Source: an uncultured Faecalibacterium sp. | Lineage (GTDB): Bacteria; Bacillota; Clostridia; Oscillospirales; Ruminococcaceae | Length of the DNA: 64,000 nucleotides | Assembly: GCA_934524985.1 (NCBI GenBank) | Contig: CAKSYT010000004.1 | Coordinates: 123,428-187,427, forward strand | Direction of reading: 5' to 3' | In this document: piece by piece, positions 35,772 to 44,811 of the stretch | Position numbering within the stretch: position 1 is the stretch's first letter | How the letters are laid out: the number at the start of each line of letters is the position of its first letter | The notes under the pieces: generated by a model | The model's database searches: none | What the model saw: only the letters and a program-made list of their open reading frames with translations | What the model was told of the DNA's origin: nothing | Translations under genes and position numbers: made by a program

Positions 35772-37846
35772 CAGCAGCCCCCATTCTCAAATTCCAGACT
35801 GAACTTGCTGCGGCCATCCGCTTCACAGGACAGCAGCACGGTGGCGTTGTAGGTCTTGCCCTTGGCGCTCTTGCAGTCCTTCAGGCGGACCCGACCATCC
35901 CGCAGCAGCTTGTCCGCCACATGAGCGTCCATGCGTTTGCCGAGCCGTTTCAGAAAAGCATTGTCCTTCCACAGCACGAAACGGCACTCCCGGTTCTCGC
36001 AGAACCAGCCCTTTTCACGCTCCACAACATTTGCACCGCAGTTCGGGCAGATACCAATAATCTTGTTTTTCATAAGCGCATTCACTCCTTTTTTCATTTC
36101 CGTGTTCTTTACCAGTTCGGTAATCATCGTATTGATCTCGGTCATAAATTCGCTCGGCTCCATTTCGCTGCGTTCGATTTGCAGCAGCTTTGTTTCCCAA
36201 TCGGCGGTCATTTCCGGGGATTGGATTTCTTCGGGCATTACGGTAATGAGGGCTTTTCCCTTATCCGTGGGCAGCAGCACCTTGGTTTTCTTGGTGCCCT
36301 TCCGTTCCAGAAAGCCCTTCTGCACCAGTTTTTCGATGGTGGCGGCTCTGGTTGCTGGGGTACCAATGCCTTGACGCTCCACGCCCTCCGGCATACTGTC
36401 TGCACCTGCCGCCTGCATAGCTGACAGGAGAGTATCTTCCGTGTAGGATTTCGGTGGAGACGTTTGGCCTTCCTTCAGTTCTACACTGGCAACGCTGCAC
36501 TGGCTCTGCTCCTGCACATCGGGCAGAACAACCGGTTCTTTCTGCTTGCCCAGCAGCTCGCCCAGCATTTTTCGCTCCACCGCTTTCCATCCCTCGGACA
36601 GCACAACTTTGCCTTTAGCGGTAAATTCTTCACCTGCGCAGATGGTAGTCAAGGTGGTTTCTGCATAGCGGTGCGGCTCACCTACGGCGCAGAGCAGCCG
36701 GGCGGCAATCAGCCGCAGGACATTCTGCTCCCCGGCAGGGAGGGCGGCAAGGTCTGCTTTTGCCATGCTTTTCGTAGGCAGCAGCGCATGGTGGTCGGTG
36801 ACTTTGCTGCCATCGATGACCTGCTGCACATGGATGGGAAACGGCTCTTCCACAGCAAACGCCCTGCCCGTATCTGTCACCAGCCCCGGCAGGGATGCCG
36901 CCATATCCTCCGTCAAAAAGCGGCTGTCCGTGCGGGGGTAGGTGATGAGCCGTTTTTCGTAAAGACTTTGGGCATAGTCCAAGGTCTGCTGTGCTGTAAA
37001 TCCCAACAGACGGTTTGCATCCCGCTGCAATGCAGTAAGGTCATAGAGCTGCGGCGGGCTTTCGGACTTTTCCTTGCGTTCCATCTTCTGCACCGTAACA
37101 CGCTCCTCCTTTCGGCATTTGGAAAGCAGCAGTTCTGCATCCGCTTTCTGAGCAAACCGTTTGCTAGATGCTGTACCGCCGTCTGCAAGGGTCAGGGCAA
37201 CCGTGTAGAATTTCTCCGGCACAAAGGCGGCGATGGCGGCTTCCCGCACCACCGTCATGGCAAGCACTGGGGTCATAACACGCCCCACCGCCAAAGGCTG
37301 GTTGTACAGGCACGAAAAAAGCCGGGACGCATTGATACCGACCATCCAGTCGGCACGTTCCCGGCAGAGTGCTGCATTGTACAGCGCATCGTATTCAGTT
37401 GACGGTTTGAGATGGGCGAATCCTTCCCGGATGGCAGATTCCTCCATGCTGGACAGCCACAGGCGGGAAAAGGGCTTCTTGCAGCCCGCTTGCTGGTAGA
37501 CCAATCGGAAGATCAGTTCTCCCTCGCGCCCTGCGTCCGTAGCACAGATCACGCTGTCCACATCCGGGCGGTGCATCAGTTTTTGCAGGATGCCAAACTG
37601 CTTTTTGGTGGACGTAGACACCAGATACTGCCACTTCTGCGGCAGGATGGGCAAATCTGCAATGCTCCACTTGACGTATTTGGCATCGTAGACATTGGGT
37701 GGTGCCAGTTCCACCAGATGACCCACACACCAGCTCACCAGATAGCCGTTGCCCTCAAGGTAGCCGTCCTGACGGCTGGTGGCACCGAGGACTTTGGCGT
37801 AGGACATGGCAACCGACGGCTTTTCCGCCACGATCAATTTTGCGAT
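35771..37846 (-). CDS. topB: DNA topoisomerase III (type IA), element-borne
   Basis: A type IA topoisomerase of about 691 residues. It has the TOPRIM N-terminus KLIVAEKPSVAMSYAK, DAGREGE (about 104-109), INASRLFSCLYN, the active-site YPRTDSRF with Tyr near 303, and a C-terminal zinc segment (CPNCG with CENREC). It relaxes or decatenates element DNA during replication and transfer. Start: the expected MAKLIVAEK terminus falls on ATC at 37846, with GGAG 8 bases before it. The in-frame GTG at 37855 overlaps that ribosome site. Standard gene finders would pick GTG or a longer form. The operon continues from the DUF4366 gene. Confidence 0.9.
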   Translation of the reverse strand: MAKLIVAEKPSVAMSYAKVLGATSRQDGYLEGNGYLVSWCVGHLVELAPPNVYDAKYVKWSIADLPILPQKWQYLVSTSTKKQFGILQKLMHRPDVDSVICATDAGREGELIFRLVYQQAGCKKPFSRLWLSSMEESAIREGFAHLKPSTEYDALYNAALCRERADWMVGINASRLFSCLYNQPLAVGRVMTPVLAMTVVREAAIAAFVPEKFYTVALTLADGGTASSKRFAQKADAELLLSKCRKEERVTVQKMERKEKSESPPQLYDLTALQRDANRLLGFTAQQTLDYAQSLYEKRLITYPRTDSRFLTEDMAASLPGLVTDTGRAFAVEEPFPIHVQQVIDGSKVTDHHALLPTKSMAKADLAALPAGEQNVLRLIAARLLCAVGEPHRYAETTLTTICAGEEFTAKGKVVLSEGWKAVERKMLGELLGKQKEPVVLPDVQEQSQCSVASVELKEGQTSPPKSYTEDTLLSAMQAAGADSMPEGVERQGIGTPATRAATIEKLVQKGFLERKGTKKTKVLLPTDKGKALITVMPEEIQSPEMTADWETKLLQIERSEMEPSEFMTEINTMITELVKNTEMKKGVNALMKNKIIGICPNCGANVVEREKGWFCENRECRFVLWKDNAFLKRLGKRMDAHVADKLLRDGRVRLKDCKSAKGKTYNATVLLSCEADGRSKFSLEFENGGC

Positions 37847-37907
37847 AAAAATCACTCCAATCTGTTTTGGATTGCAATATGTACGGCGGCAAAATGCCGC
37901 CTTAAAA

Positions 37908-38633
37908 TCAGATGGGTTCGTTATCTTCCTCGCCGGTCTCCTCCGGCTCATCCTCTGCAGGAATCTCAAAGTCGCCCTTGTCCTCGGTGTAGTTTGCATC
38001 GGGGTCAAGGGCTTCTTTTTCTGCCTGCTTTTTCTGTTTCTGCTTCGCAAAAGCATAGAAACCGCCGCCTGCCGCCAGTGCAATCAGCACGACCACACCC
38101 AGAAAGCCCGATGCGATCTTTGTGACCTTATTTTCCTTGGGCGTTTCCGTGCCGGATACTGCCGCTTCTTCGGCTGCTTTCTTGGCTTCTTCCTCGGCTT
38201 TCAACCTGTCCTGTTCAGCCTGCGCCGCCGCTTCTTTTTCAGTGGTATAAGCGTCCGCATCTTCTTCCTCCATTAGAGCCAACAGGTCGGCTTCATCCAC
38301 AAGGTTCATAAAGTGAACGGTCTGCTGCCCTTTGGCGTTGCGGTCGATGACCAGATAGAAGGTGTTGCCCGACTTGCTGACCAGCGTAATGAAATGCTGT
38401 CCGCTGCCATCGGAATAATTGGTGTGATAATCGTCCACCAGCGTCAGGTTACCCTCCGGGGTCAGGGCACCAGAGGTTTCATCCGTGACGGTGACAACAT
38501 CTTCCTCCACGACTTCCGGCAGAACAGGCTGCTCCACCGGGGCAGCTTCGCCCTCAAAGGCAAAGGCGGGAGCCGCCATGCCGATGCACAGTACCGCCGA
38601 CACCAGCAGTGCACCAAATCGCTTAAACTTCAT
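37908..38633 (-). CDS. DUF4366-type surface protein of the conjugative element
   Basis: A 241-residue protein. It has a Sec signal peptide (FKRFGALLVSAVLCIGM, cut near AFA-FE), an extracellular domain with HFITLVSKSGNTFYLVIDR, an Ala/Glu/Lys coiled-coil spacer, and a C-terminal membrane anchor (FLGVVVLIALAAGGGFYAF) followed by a charged tail. This layout fits the DUF4366 family of Tn1549-like elements. It is probably an accessory part of the mating channel in the cell wall. ATG 38633 has GGAGG 9 bases upstream; longer frames lack a ribosome site. Confidence 0.85.
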   Translation of the reverse strand: MKFKRFGALLVSAVLCIGMAAPAFAFEGEAAPVEQPVLPEVVEEDVVTVTDETSGALTPEGNLTLVDDYHTNYSDGSGQHFITLVSKSGNTFYLVIDRNAKGQQTVHFMNLVDEADLLALMEEEDADAYTTEKEAAAQAEQDRLKAEEEAKKAAEEAAVSGTETPKENKVTKIASGFLGVVVLIALAAGGGFYAFAKQKQKKQAEKEALDPDANYTEDKGDFEIPAEDEPEETGEEDNEPI

Positions 38634-38889
38634 CCGAATCATCCTCCTTCTCAAAAGTTGCACCCACGGCGGACAGCGCAGCCGGGTTCGGGGTGGTGGT
38701 GGCCGACTGCCGCAGCAGGGCGGCAAGCTGTTCCGGGCTGACCTTTGCACTACGCACCATTTCGTTCACCTCGGCTGCTTCGGCCTCCTGAATCCGCCGT
38801 TCCAGAATCTCAATGCGGTTGTTCAGCTTGATGCGCCGCTCTTTCTCTTTTTCGAGCATCGCCCGCAGCTTATCCGATTTTTCGCTCAT
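38623..38889 (-). CDS. DUF4315-family small protein
   Basis: An 88-residue protein consisting mainly of a Lys/Glu-rich coiled coil (LEKEKERRIKLNNRIEILER) with a Ser/Thr/Pro-containing tail. It matches the DUF4315 proteins that lie next to DUF4366 in Tn1549-type elements. GGAGGAG precedes ATG. It overlaps the DUF4366 gene start by 11 bases, so the two are co-translated. It may bind its membrane-anchored neighbour; the function is unknown. Confidence 0.82.
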   Translation of the reverse strand: MSEKSDKLRAMLEKEKERRIKLNNRIEILERRIQEAEAAEVNEMVRSAKVSPEQLAALLRQSATTTPNPAALSAVGATFEKEDDSDEV

Positions 38890-38902
38890 AAAACTCCTCC
38901 AA

Positions 38903-40636
38903 TCATTTTGAAAGCCGTCCGAATCCGGCGAGATGCTTCTCCCAGTAGGACGAGTGAATGTTTGCGTACTTGATGGGGTCTCCTGCACTGACCATCATGC
39001 CGTTGCCCAGATAGATTCCGGTATGGCTCATGCCGGGGGTGTCGTAGGTGCCCTTGAAAAAGACCAAATCACCGGGCTTTGCTTCGGCTTCGGAAATATG
39101 CTGGCTCTTGTTCCACAGACCGTTGGCGGTCGTTCTGCCCACGTTATAACCGTTTTGGTTGTACACCCAACAGACATAGCCTGAACAGTCAAAGCCGGTT
39201 TCCGGGGTAGAGCCGCCCCAGACGTAGGGCGTACCCACATACTTTTGGGCTTCCTTGTAGATGGCGGCAAACTCGCTGTCGGTCAGGGCTTCCGCAGGAA
39301 CCTGATAGTCGATGCCCGGTGTGCTGGAGCCATCGGAGCCACCGGGCGGCAAACCGCCGTTGAACAGGTAAGGTCTGCCGCCCTTGGTATCTTGGAAAAT
39401 CTCATACCGCTTCCATTGGTCAGCATTCAATTCTTCCCGGATAACGACCTCTAAGCCTTTATTCTCCAGCTTAGTGTGGAAGATGCGGTACTCATAGGGC
39501 ACCTGTGTGGGAACTGGGATTCCTGCCGGGCTGATGACCCACACGGTTTTATACCGTATCTGTACCTCCACCCATGTGGTCAGCTTGTACTGCTTTTTGA
39601 AGGTCTCCTTCAATTTTCCTTGTACCTCGCTGCGGGTGTAGTCATCATACAAGGTGGTCAGGAACGAAGTGAGCTGCCACGGGTCATGCTCGATGGGATC
39701 AAGATGGTACTGGTACTCGTTGTAGCCGGGGTGGTCGGTGGGGGTTCGCTTGATTTTCTTATCCAGTTCCTTTTCCAGCTTCTTGTAGTCCTGCTCTGCA
39801 CCGCGGATGTCCCTGTCCTCGGCGGAATACATGGTCTGCCCGGACACCTGTGTGCCGCCTGAAAAGAGGATGCCGCAGGAGGAAAAGCCTGACATCACCA
39901 TGAGGATGAGCAAAAGAAAAACGCCCACGATCACCAGAACGTGTGCGTTGCCCTTGGCGGCATTCATCAGCCCCTTTACGGCGGTGCTGACGGCAGTTTT
40001 GCCTTTCTCCACCGCCTGTTCCACGCCGGACCGGGCAGCAGATGCACCGTTGGATGCCGCCTTGCCGCCTGCGGTCTGCGCCGCCGTGCCCGACCGGGCG
40101 GCGGCATAGTAGCTTTTGTGGATTTCTTGCCGCTGTTTCCAGCGTGAAAGCCAGTTGGAGCCGCCCTCGCCGGTGCCGGATGCGCCTGCATTTTGTGTTG
40201 CCGTCGGCTCCTGTGCAGAAGATTTTGCGGTTTTGGAGCCTTTCTTGCCCTGCATCTTGGCTTTCTTCTTGAGTTTGCGGGCATAGCGGCTCTTGGAAAT
40301 ATCCCGGACATTTCCAGCCGCTTTTTCGCCCTCGCTCAAAGCCTGCACACCGATGTTTTCGTCCTCGTACTGGTCAACTTCCCGGTGCACCGCAGACCGG
40401 GCGGCATGGGCGGCGTACATCTCCCGCTTCTGCGCCTTGCTCAAACGGCTTAACTCGTCCGGGGTCAGTTCTGCCTTGCCGAACCGCAGATGCTGGGCTT
40501 TTTCGGCGGTCTTTTCTGCATCGGTTTTCAGCTTTTTCTTTCTGGGCACCGACTGCTCCACCTTGGCTTTCTTCGGGGGAGAACGGGTCTTTTTGGTTGA
40601 CGTTTCCTCTTTGATATTCACCTTCGGTTCGCTCAT
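38903..40636 (-). CDS. NlpC/P60 cell-wall hydrolase of the conjugation apparatus (CD1108-like)
   Basis: A 577-residue protein. Residues 1-230 are basic and low-complexity, probably cytoplasmic; a single membrane helix near 232-254 follows. The external part carries a VirB8-like or linker region and then a C-terminal NlpC/P60 endopeptidase with the catalytic Cys near 483 (GFDCSGYVCW) and His near 534 (MSHTGIYLGNG). It should cut peptide bridges of peptidoglycan to let the mating channel through. The start overlaps the VirB4 stop. Length and order match CD1108-type proteins of the group. Confidence 0.9.
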   Translation of the reverse strand: MSEPKVNIKEETSTKKTRSPPKKAKVEQSVPRKKKLKTDAEKTAEKAQHLRFGKAELTPDELSRLSKAQKREMYAAHAARSAVHREVDQYEDENIGVQALSEGEKAAGNVRDISKSRYARKLKKKAKMQGKKGSKTAKSSAQEPTATQNAGASGTGEGGSNWLSRWKQRQEIHKSYYAAARSGTAAQTAGGKAASNGASAARSGVEQAVEKGKTAVSTAVKGLMNAAKGNAHVLVIVGVFLLLILMVMSGFSSCGILFSGGTQVSGQTMYSAEDRDIRGAEQDYKKLEKELDKKIKRTPTDHPGYNEYQYHLDPIEHDPWQLTSFLTTLYDDYTRSEVQGKLKETFKKQYKLTTWVEVQIRYKTVWVISPAGIPVPTQVPYEYRIFHTKLENKGLEVVIREELNADQWKRYEIFQDTKGGRPYLFNGGLPPGGSDGSSTPGIDYQVPAEALTDSEFAAIYKEAQKYVGTPYVWGGSTPETGFDCSGYVCWVYNQNGYNVGRTTANGLWNKSQHISEAEAKPGDLVFFKGTYDTPGMSHTGIYLGNGMMVSAGDPIKYANIHSSYWEKHLAGFGRLSK

Positions 40637-43026
40637 TTCTGTGCGCCCTCCGAGATCTCGTTGAGTTTGGTCGTGAGGATGCGGTAGAGTTCGAGGTCTT
40701 TCGGGAAGTGGTCAACAAAGGGCAGGATCACGTTGCCGAAAAACAGCAGACCTTCACCCTCGCCAGAGTGGGTCACATAGGAAAGCTGATGGGGTGAGAT
40801 GTTGAGCTGCTTTGCGAGAATTTGCCGATCGCCATTTGCCTGATTGAGCATATACACAAAGTCCGAGTTCTCGAAAATATTCGATACTTCAGGACTTGCC
40901 AGCAGATCTTTGACATTCTGCGTTAGGGCTGTCGGGATGCCGCCCCACTTGCGGAAACGCTTCCAGATCTCCACGGAATACGCCGCAGTCTGCTCCTCTT
41001 TCAGCAAAAGGTGGAATTCATCTGCATAGTACCGGGTGGATTTTCCGGCACTGCGGTTGGCGGTCACGCGCCCCCACACGGCATCCTGCACGATGAGCAT
41101 CCCCAGCTTTTTCAGCTGTTTGCCCAGCTGCTTGATGTCGAAGCAAACGATGCGGTTGTGGATGTCCACATTGGTGTGGTGGTTGAAGATGTTCAAAGAG
41201 CCCTTGACGTAAATCTCCAATGCCGCCGCCACATGGCGGGCTTCCGGTTCGTCCTGCGTTAGCAGGGCGTTGTACAGATCTTCCAACAGGGGCATATTTT
41301 CCGGGGTGGGATTTTCAAAATACTTGCGGTAGACCACATGAACACAGCGGTCAATGACCGTTTTTTCCACCGGCTGCAAGCCCTCCTTGCCGCCCACCAC
41401 CAGTTCACACAGAGAAAGAATAAAGTCGGCTTTCAACGCCAGCGGGTTATCCTCCTCGCTGTAATTGCTGTTGATGTCCATAGGGTTGATATACTGAGTG
41501 CTGGCAGGGCCGATGTGGATAACCTGCCCATGCAGACGTTCCACCAGCGGAGCATATTCTGCTTCTGGGTCGCAGATGATAATATCATCGTCCGTCACCA
41601 GAAATGCGTTGGTGATCTCACGCTTTGCACTGAAGGACTTGCCAGAGCCGGGAGTGCCGAGGATCAGACCATTCGGGTTTTTCAGCTTTTTGCGGTCCAC
41701 CATAATCAGGTTGTTGGACAAGGCATTCAGGCCGTAGTACAGCGATTCTTTTCCGCTCTGATACAATTCCTGCGTGGTAAACGGGATAAAAATCGCTGTG
41801 CTGCTGGTGGTCAGACCGCGCTGGATCTCGATCTGGCAGTCAGCCAGCGGCAGGCTGCTCATCAGCCCCTGCTCCTGCTGGAAATCCAGCCGACACAGGT
41901 TGCAGTTGTGCTTCTGGGCAATGCTGGATGCCTGAAAAACATTGTTTTCCAGTTCCTGTTCAGTCCTGCCGGTGTTCAGCACCAAAAAAGTGACGAGGAA
42001 CATCCGCTCGTTCTGGCTCTGCAATTCTTTCAGCAAAGCCTTTGCATCCCTGCCGTAAGTTTTCAAATCTGACGGCAGAATGTCTATATCATAACCTGAA
42101 CGAATGGCTTTTTTCTGTTCCTCAATGGTGCTGCGGTCCAGTTCGGTGATGGTGCGCTTGACGGTCTTGATGGCACGATTCTGATCGACACTCTGAATGT
42201 GCATGGTAACGATCTGGCTGGAATCCATGTCCAGAAAATCTTTCAGCAGCTGGTCGCTGATGTCGGATGCGGTAATGCTCAAGAAACTGGCGGCGCAGTA
42301 GATGCCGCCCATCTGGAAGGTGCGGGAATTTTTGAAGGCAAAGGCGGTGGGTGCAATAGCATCCTTCACTGAAAGGCCGCTTTTCACGAGGTCCTTCCAG
42401 TCAAAGTTGAACTTGGATGCGCCGTCCATGTTGAACATATCGTGCATGAGTTTCAGCCGCTGGACACCGTTCAGCGGCTTTGCCTGCACCCCCAGCCGGT
42501 GGAAGTTGTTCAGCAGATCGTTCTGGATGTGGTCGAGCCGGGGCTTGACCTGCGCCATGCTTTCGCCCTCCACACCAAAGGTGATGAATTTGGTCTTGGT
42601 CAGACCATTATTGCCCTTGGCAAGCTGCTGGCGCAGCATCTGGGAATACTCGGCACGAACATCATCGAAACCGTCCTTCTGGAACGGAATGCGGATGCTT
42701 TTTTCAAACTCGGTGCTGTCGGTTGCCATGTTCACGAAGGACAGTTCAAACTTGATGCTGGAATCGAAGAAGTTCAGAAAACTGCACCATTCCTCGAAAA
42801 TCGCCGTCTTATCCTCCTGCTGGGCAAGCTGATAATTGATGTCCTGATACTGGATGGTGCGGGTGTAGTAGTTTGCTTTCACCCGGCAGGTGCCATCCTC
42901 AAACATCCGCTGCATGGGGATGGACTGCTGGGCGGTCCGGGGCACAGCAGGCTTTGCATTCTGCCTGCGCTTCTGCGCAGACTGCGGCTTACTGTGCTTA
43001 CCGGTCTTTTTCCAAAACGGAATCAT
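40633..43026 (-). CDS. virB4: VirB4-type conjugation ATPase
   Basis: A 797-residue motor ATPase of the type IV secretion channel. Walker A GTPGSGKS lies near residues 456-463, and Walker B with the arginine-finger region at YYADEFHLLL. The N-terminal half is the VirB4 N domain. It powers assembly or substrate passage at the membrane base. It overlaps PrgI upstream by 29 bases and the hydrolase downstream by 4, so it sits in a tightly coupled operon. Length fits Gram-positive VirB4 proteins (about 780-830). Confidence 0.95.
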   Translation of the reverse strand: MIPFWKKTGKHSKPQSAQKRRQNAKPAVPRTAQQSIPMQRMFEDGTCRVKANYYTRTIQYQDINYQLAQQEDKTAIFEEWCSFLNFFDSSIKFELSFVNMATDSTEFEKSIRIPFQKDGFDDVRAEYSQMLRQQLAKGNNGLTKTKFITFGVEGESMAQVKPRLDHIQNDLLNNFHRLGVQAKPLNGVQRLKLMHDMFNMDGASKFNFDWKDLVKSGLSVKDAIAPTAFAFKNSRTFQMGGIYCAASFLSITASDISDQLLKDFLDMDSSQIVTMHIQSVDQNRAIKTVKRTITELDRSTIEEQKKAIRSGYDIDILPSDLKTYGRDAKALLKELQSQNERMFLVTFLVLNTGRTEQELENNVFQASSIAQKHNCNLCRLDFQQEQGLMSSLPLADCQIEIQRGLTTSSTAIFIPFTTQELYQSGKESLYYGLNALSNNLIMVDRKKLKNPNGLILGTPGSGKSFSAKREITNAFLVTDDDIIICDPEAEYAPLVERLHGQVIHIGPASTQYINPMDINSNYSEEDNPLALKADFILSLCELVVGGKEGLQPVEKTVIDRCVHVVYRKYFENPTPENMPLLEDLYNALLTQDEPEARHVAAALEIYVKGSLNIFNHHTNVDIHNRIVCFDIKQLGKQLKKLGMLIVQDAVWGRVTANRSAGKSTRYYADEFHLLLKEEQTAAYSVEIWKRFRKWGGIPTALTQNVKDLLASPEVSNIFENSDFVYMLNQANGDRQILAKQLNISPHQLSYVTHSGEGEGLLFFGNVILPFVDHFPKDLELYRILTTKLNEISEGAQK

Positions 43027-43363
43027 AGGTTGCGCCTCCCTTCATCAAAATCGCATAGTAGTTGTTGGTCTTGTAGGGGCGGATCTTCGGGCGGACAAAC
43101 CGGGACTGCACATAGTACGACAGCAGCTTTTCCAAGGGCTGTCCGTTTTTCTCGTACATTCCAAGGAAGAATGCCGGCAGCATCACCGCCATCATGCCGA
43201 GGGTGGCGGCAGTGTTGCCGCCGGAATCCCGGAGAACAAAAAACAGCGGCACTCCAATGAGAGCCGCTGTGCCAAAGCAGACAAGCTGCCGTTTGGTCAG
43301 GTTGAACGCGACCTTCGATTTCACTTTCGTCAGGTCACGGGGAACGGAAATATACGCAGCCAA
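42998..43363 (-). CDS. prgI: PrgI-family membrane protein
   Basis: A 121-residue protein with the PrgI N-terminus AAYISVPRDLTKVKSKV and two membrane helices (about 27-45 and 52-70), followed by a cytoplasmic tail rich in Arg and Lys. PrgI is the VirB3-like partner of VirB4 in Gram-positive channels. It starts at TTG with GGAGG 8 bases upstream, so it is another gene of this operon with a non-ATG start. Confidence 0.9.
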   Translation of the reverse strand: MAAYISVPRDLTKVKSKVAFNLTKRQLVCFGTAALIGVPLFFVLRDSGGNTAATLGMMAVMLPAFFLGMYEKNGQPLEKLLSYYVQSRFVRPKIRPYKTNNYYAILMKGGATYDSVLEKDR

Positions 43364-43376
43364 TCAAACACCTCCT

Positions 43377-44243
43377 TTAATGCGCTCCGAGGACGGATTT
43401 TGTCACGGAGCTTGTCTTGAACAGGCTGAAACAAAGCAGAACGGTGTAGCCCACAATGCTCCAAATGGAGTTGATGGCATCCCCAGAAATTGCCACGCTC
43501 TGGATCAGCACAGCGTAAATCGCCACGCAGATGAGGATGAGAAAGCCCTGAAAACCCAATGCAAACAGGCATTTCAGGTAGTTCTGTCCCATGTGCGATT
43601 GCTCGTGGTTGCCGAAGGTTGCCATAGGGATGGGCGCAAGGCTCACCATGCAGTAGATCTCAATCATGCGCCCGTAGACGATGACAAAAATAATGATGCT
43701 CAAGATCCGCATGGTGATGCCGATGAAGAAACTTTGCAGGAAAAGCCCGAACAGGGGTCCTACATCCATCTGCATCAGGCTGGCTTCCAACATCGACAGG
43801 CCAATGTCGTTGACACGGGTATTTCCGGCAATGATGCCACTGGAATCAGACACCACCTTCTGTGTCAGGTCAAAGACCGCCATGACAATATCGAAGGTGT
43901 TGGAGATGAACCACACCGACACCGCCGTTTTGAAGATCCAGCGCATGATGAGGGCAGGCTCAAACTGCGCCATATTGTTATGCTGAGTAATCATCTCGAT
44001 CAACTCATAACAGGCGATGAAGGTCAGGATGATGCCTGCAATGGGCAGCACCACGTTCCGGGAAAGGGCTTCAATCATGGCGAACACCCGTGGTTCAAAG
44101 TTGGAGGGCTTGGTGCCCACCTGCTGCGCGATATTGCCCACCTGCGTGTTCACATCGTCGAACAGCCCGCTGAGATTTGACATAATGCCTGCCGTCAGGA
44201 TGCCTTTGATCCAGTCGGCAATGGCTTTGAGAACGGTTTCCAT
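43377..44243 (-). CDS. TrbL/VirB6-like polytopic channel protein
   Basis: A 288-residue membrane protein with about six helices and a conserved loop (FGNHEQSHMGQNYLKCLFAL). It matches the VirB6/TrbL-like CD1112 family of Tn1549-type elements and should form part of the inner-membrane channel. The N-terminal helix pair includes ADWIKGILTAGIMSNLSG, typical of the group. It lies 13 bases before PrgI and follows a tiny hydrophobic frame. Confidence 0.9.
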   Translation of the reverse strand: METVLKAIADWIKGILTAGIMSNLSGLFDDVNTQVGNIAQQVGTKPSNFEPRVFAMIEALSRNVVLPIAGIILTFIACYELIEMITQHNNMAQFEPALIMRWIFKTAVSVWFISNTFDIVMAVFDLTQKVVSDSSGIIAGNTRVNDIGLSMLEASLMQMDVGPLFGLFLQSFFIGITMRILSIIIFVIVYGRMIEIYCMVSLAPIPMATFGNHEQSHMGQNYLKCLFALGFQGFLILICVAIYAVLIQSVAISGDAINSIWSIVGYTVLLCFSLFKTSSVTKSVLGAH

Positions 44244-44259
44244 TCAGCAGTCACCGTCC

Positions 44260-44328
44260 TTAGCTGAAGTGGTTGATAAGGGTCTTGAGAAGGTTCAGGA
44301 GAAAAATAATGTGGGTCAAAAACTGCAT
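44260..44328 (-). CDS. Possible 22-residue hydrophobic peptide
   Basis: A frame of 22 codons (MQFLTHIIFLLNLLKTLI, then NHFS) starts behind an excellent AAAGGCGGTG ribosome site. It is a single hydrophobic helix. It lies between Maff2 and the TrbL-like gene, in the same direction. It may be a small channel subunit or a translational coupler. It is too short for similarity-based support. Confidence 0.45.
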   Translation of the reverse strand: MQFLTHIIFLLNLLKTLINHFS

Positions 44329-44455
44329 AAGACACCGCCTTTCGTTGATGGGTGGAGATTCGTACCGCAATGCGCTCCTTATGATAAAGGGCTGTTATCC
44401 ACAGCAAAGATAGAGCGATTGCGTATGTACAGGCGGGAAAACCCGCCTGCGGCTC

Positions 44456-44671
44456 TTAGCCGAACAGACCAGACAGCAGAGGAATCAGGGTGATGCCCAC
44501 CAGAGCAACGCCGCCGCCAGCCATGAGCTGCTTCATGCCCTGAGACTTAGAGCCGGGGTTGTCGTTGCCGTAACCTTCCAGCAGGTTGATGGCACCCCAA
44601 ACGCCGAGACCGGCACCGAGGGCAACAACGAGGGTCTGGAGGACTTCGATAGCAGAGTTAAAGAATTCCAT
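44456..44671 (-). CDS. Maff2-family protein, pilin-like
   Basis: A 71-residue protein with two membrane helices (about 5-27 and 48-70) and a short loop with GNDNPGSKSQGMKQ. This fits Maff2 of Tn1549-type elements, which has the size and topology of a VirB2-like pilin subunit. ATG 44671 has AAAGGAG upstream. The frame is open 24 codons further up, without a ribosome site. It lies directly before the channel genes. Confidence 0.85.
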   Translation of the reverse strand: MEFFNSAIEVLQTLVVALGAGLGVWGAINLLEGYGNDNPGSKSQGMKQLMAGGGVALVGITLIPLLSGLFG

Positions 44672-44811
44672 AGTCGTTTCTCCTTTATAAATGAAAGTTG
44701 TAGACCGTCCGTACACACCTGAAATCGTACATTTTTGAGCCACGAACTGCGGCAGAAGTGGATTTGCTGGTGTACCTCTCTGGTCAGGATAAAATAAAAC
44801 CGCCTACCGGG

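Noticed and set aside
44195..44407. A 70-codon minus-strand frame across the TrbL-like start
   Set aside because: It overlaps the TrbL-like start in another frame and lacks a ribosome site; the 22-codon frame fits better.
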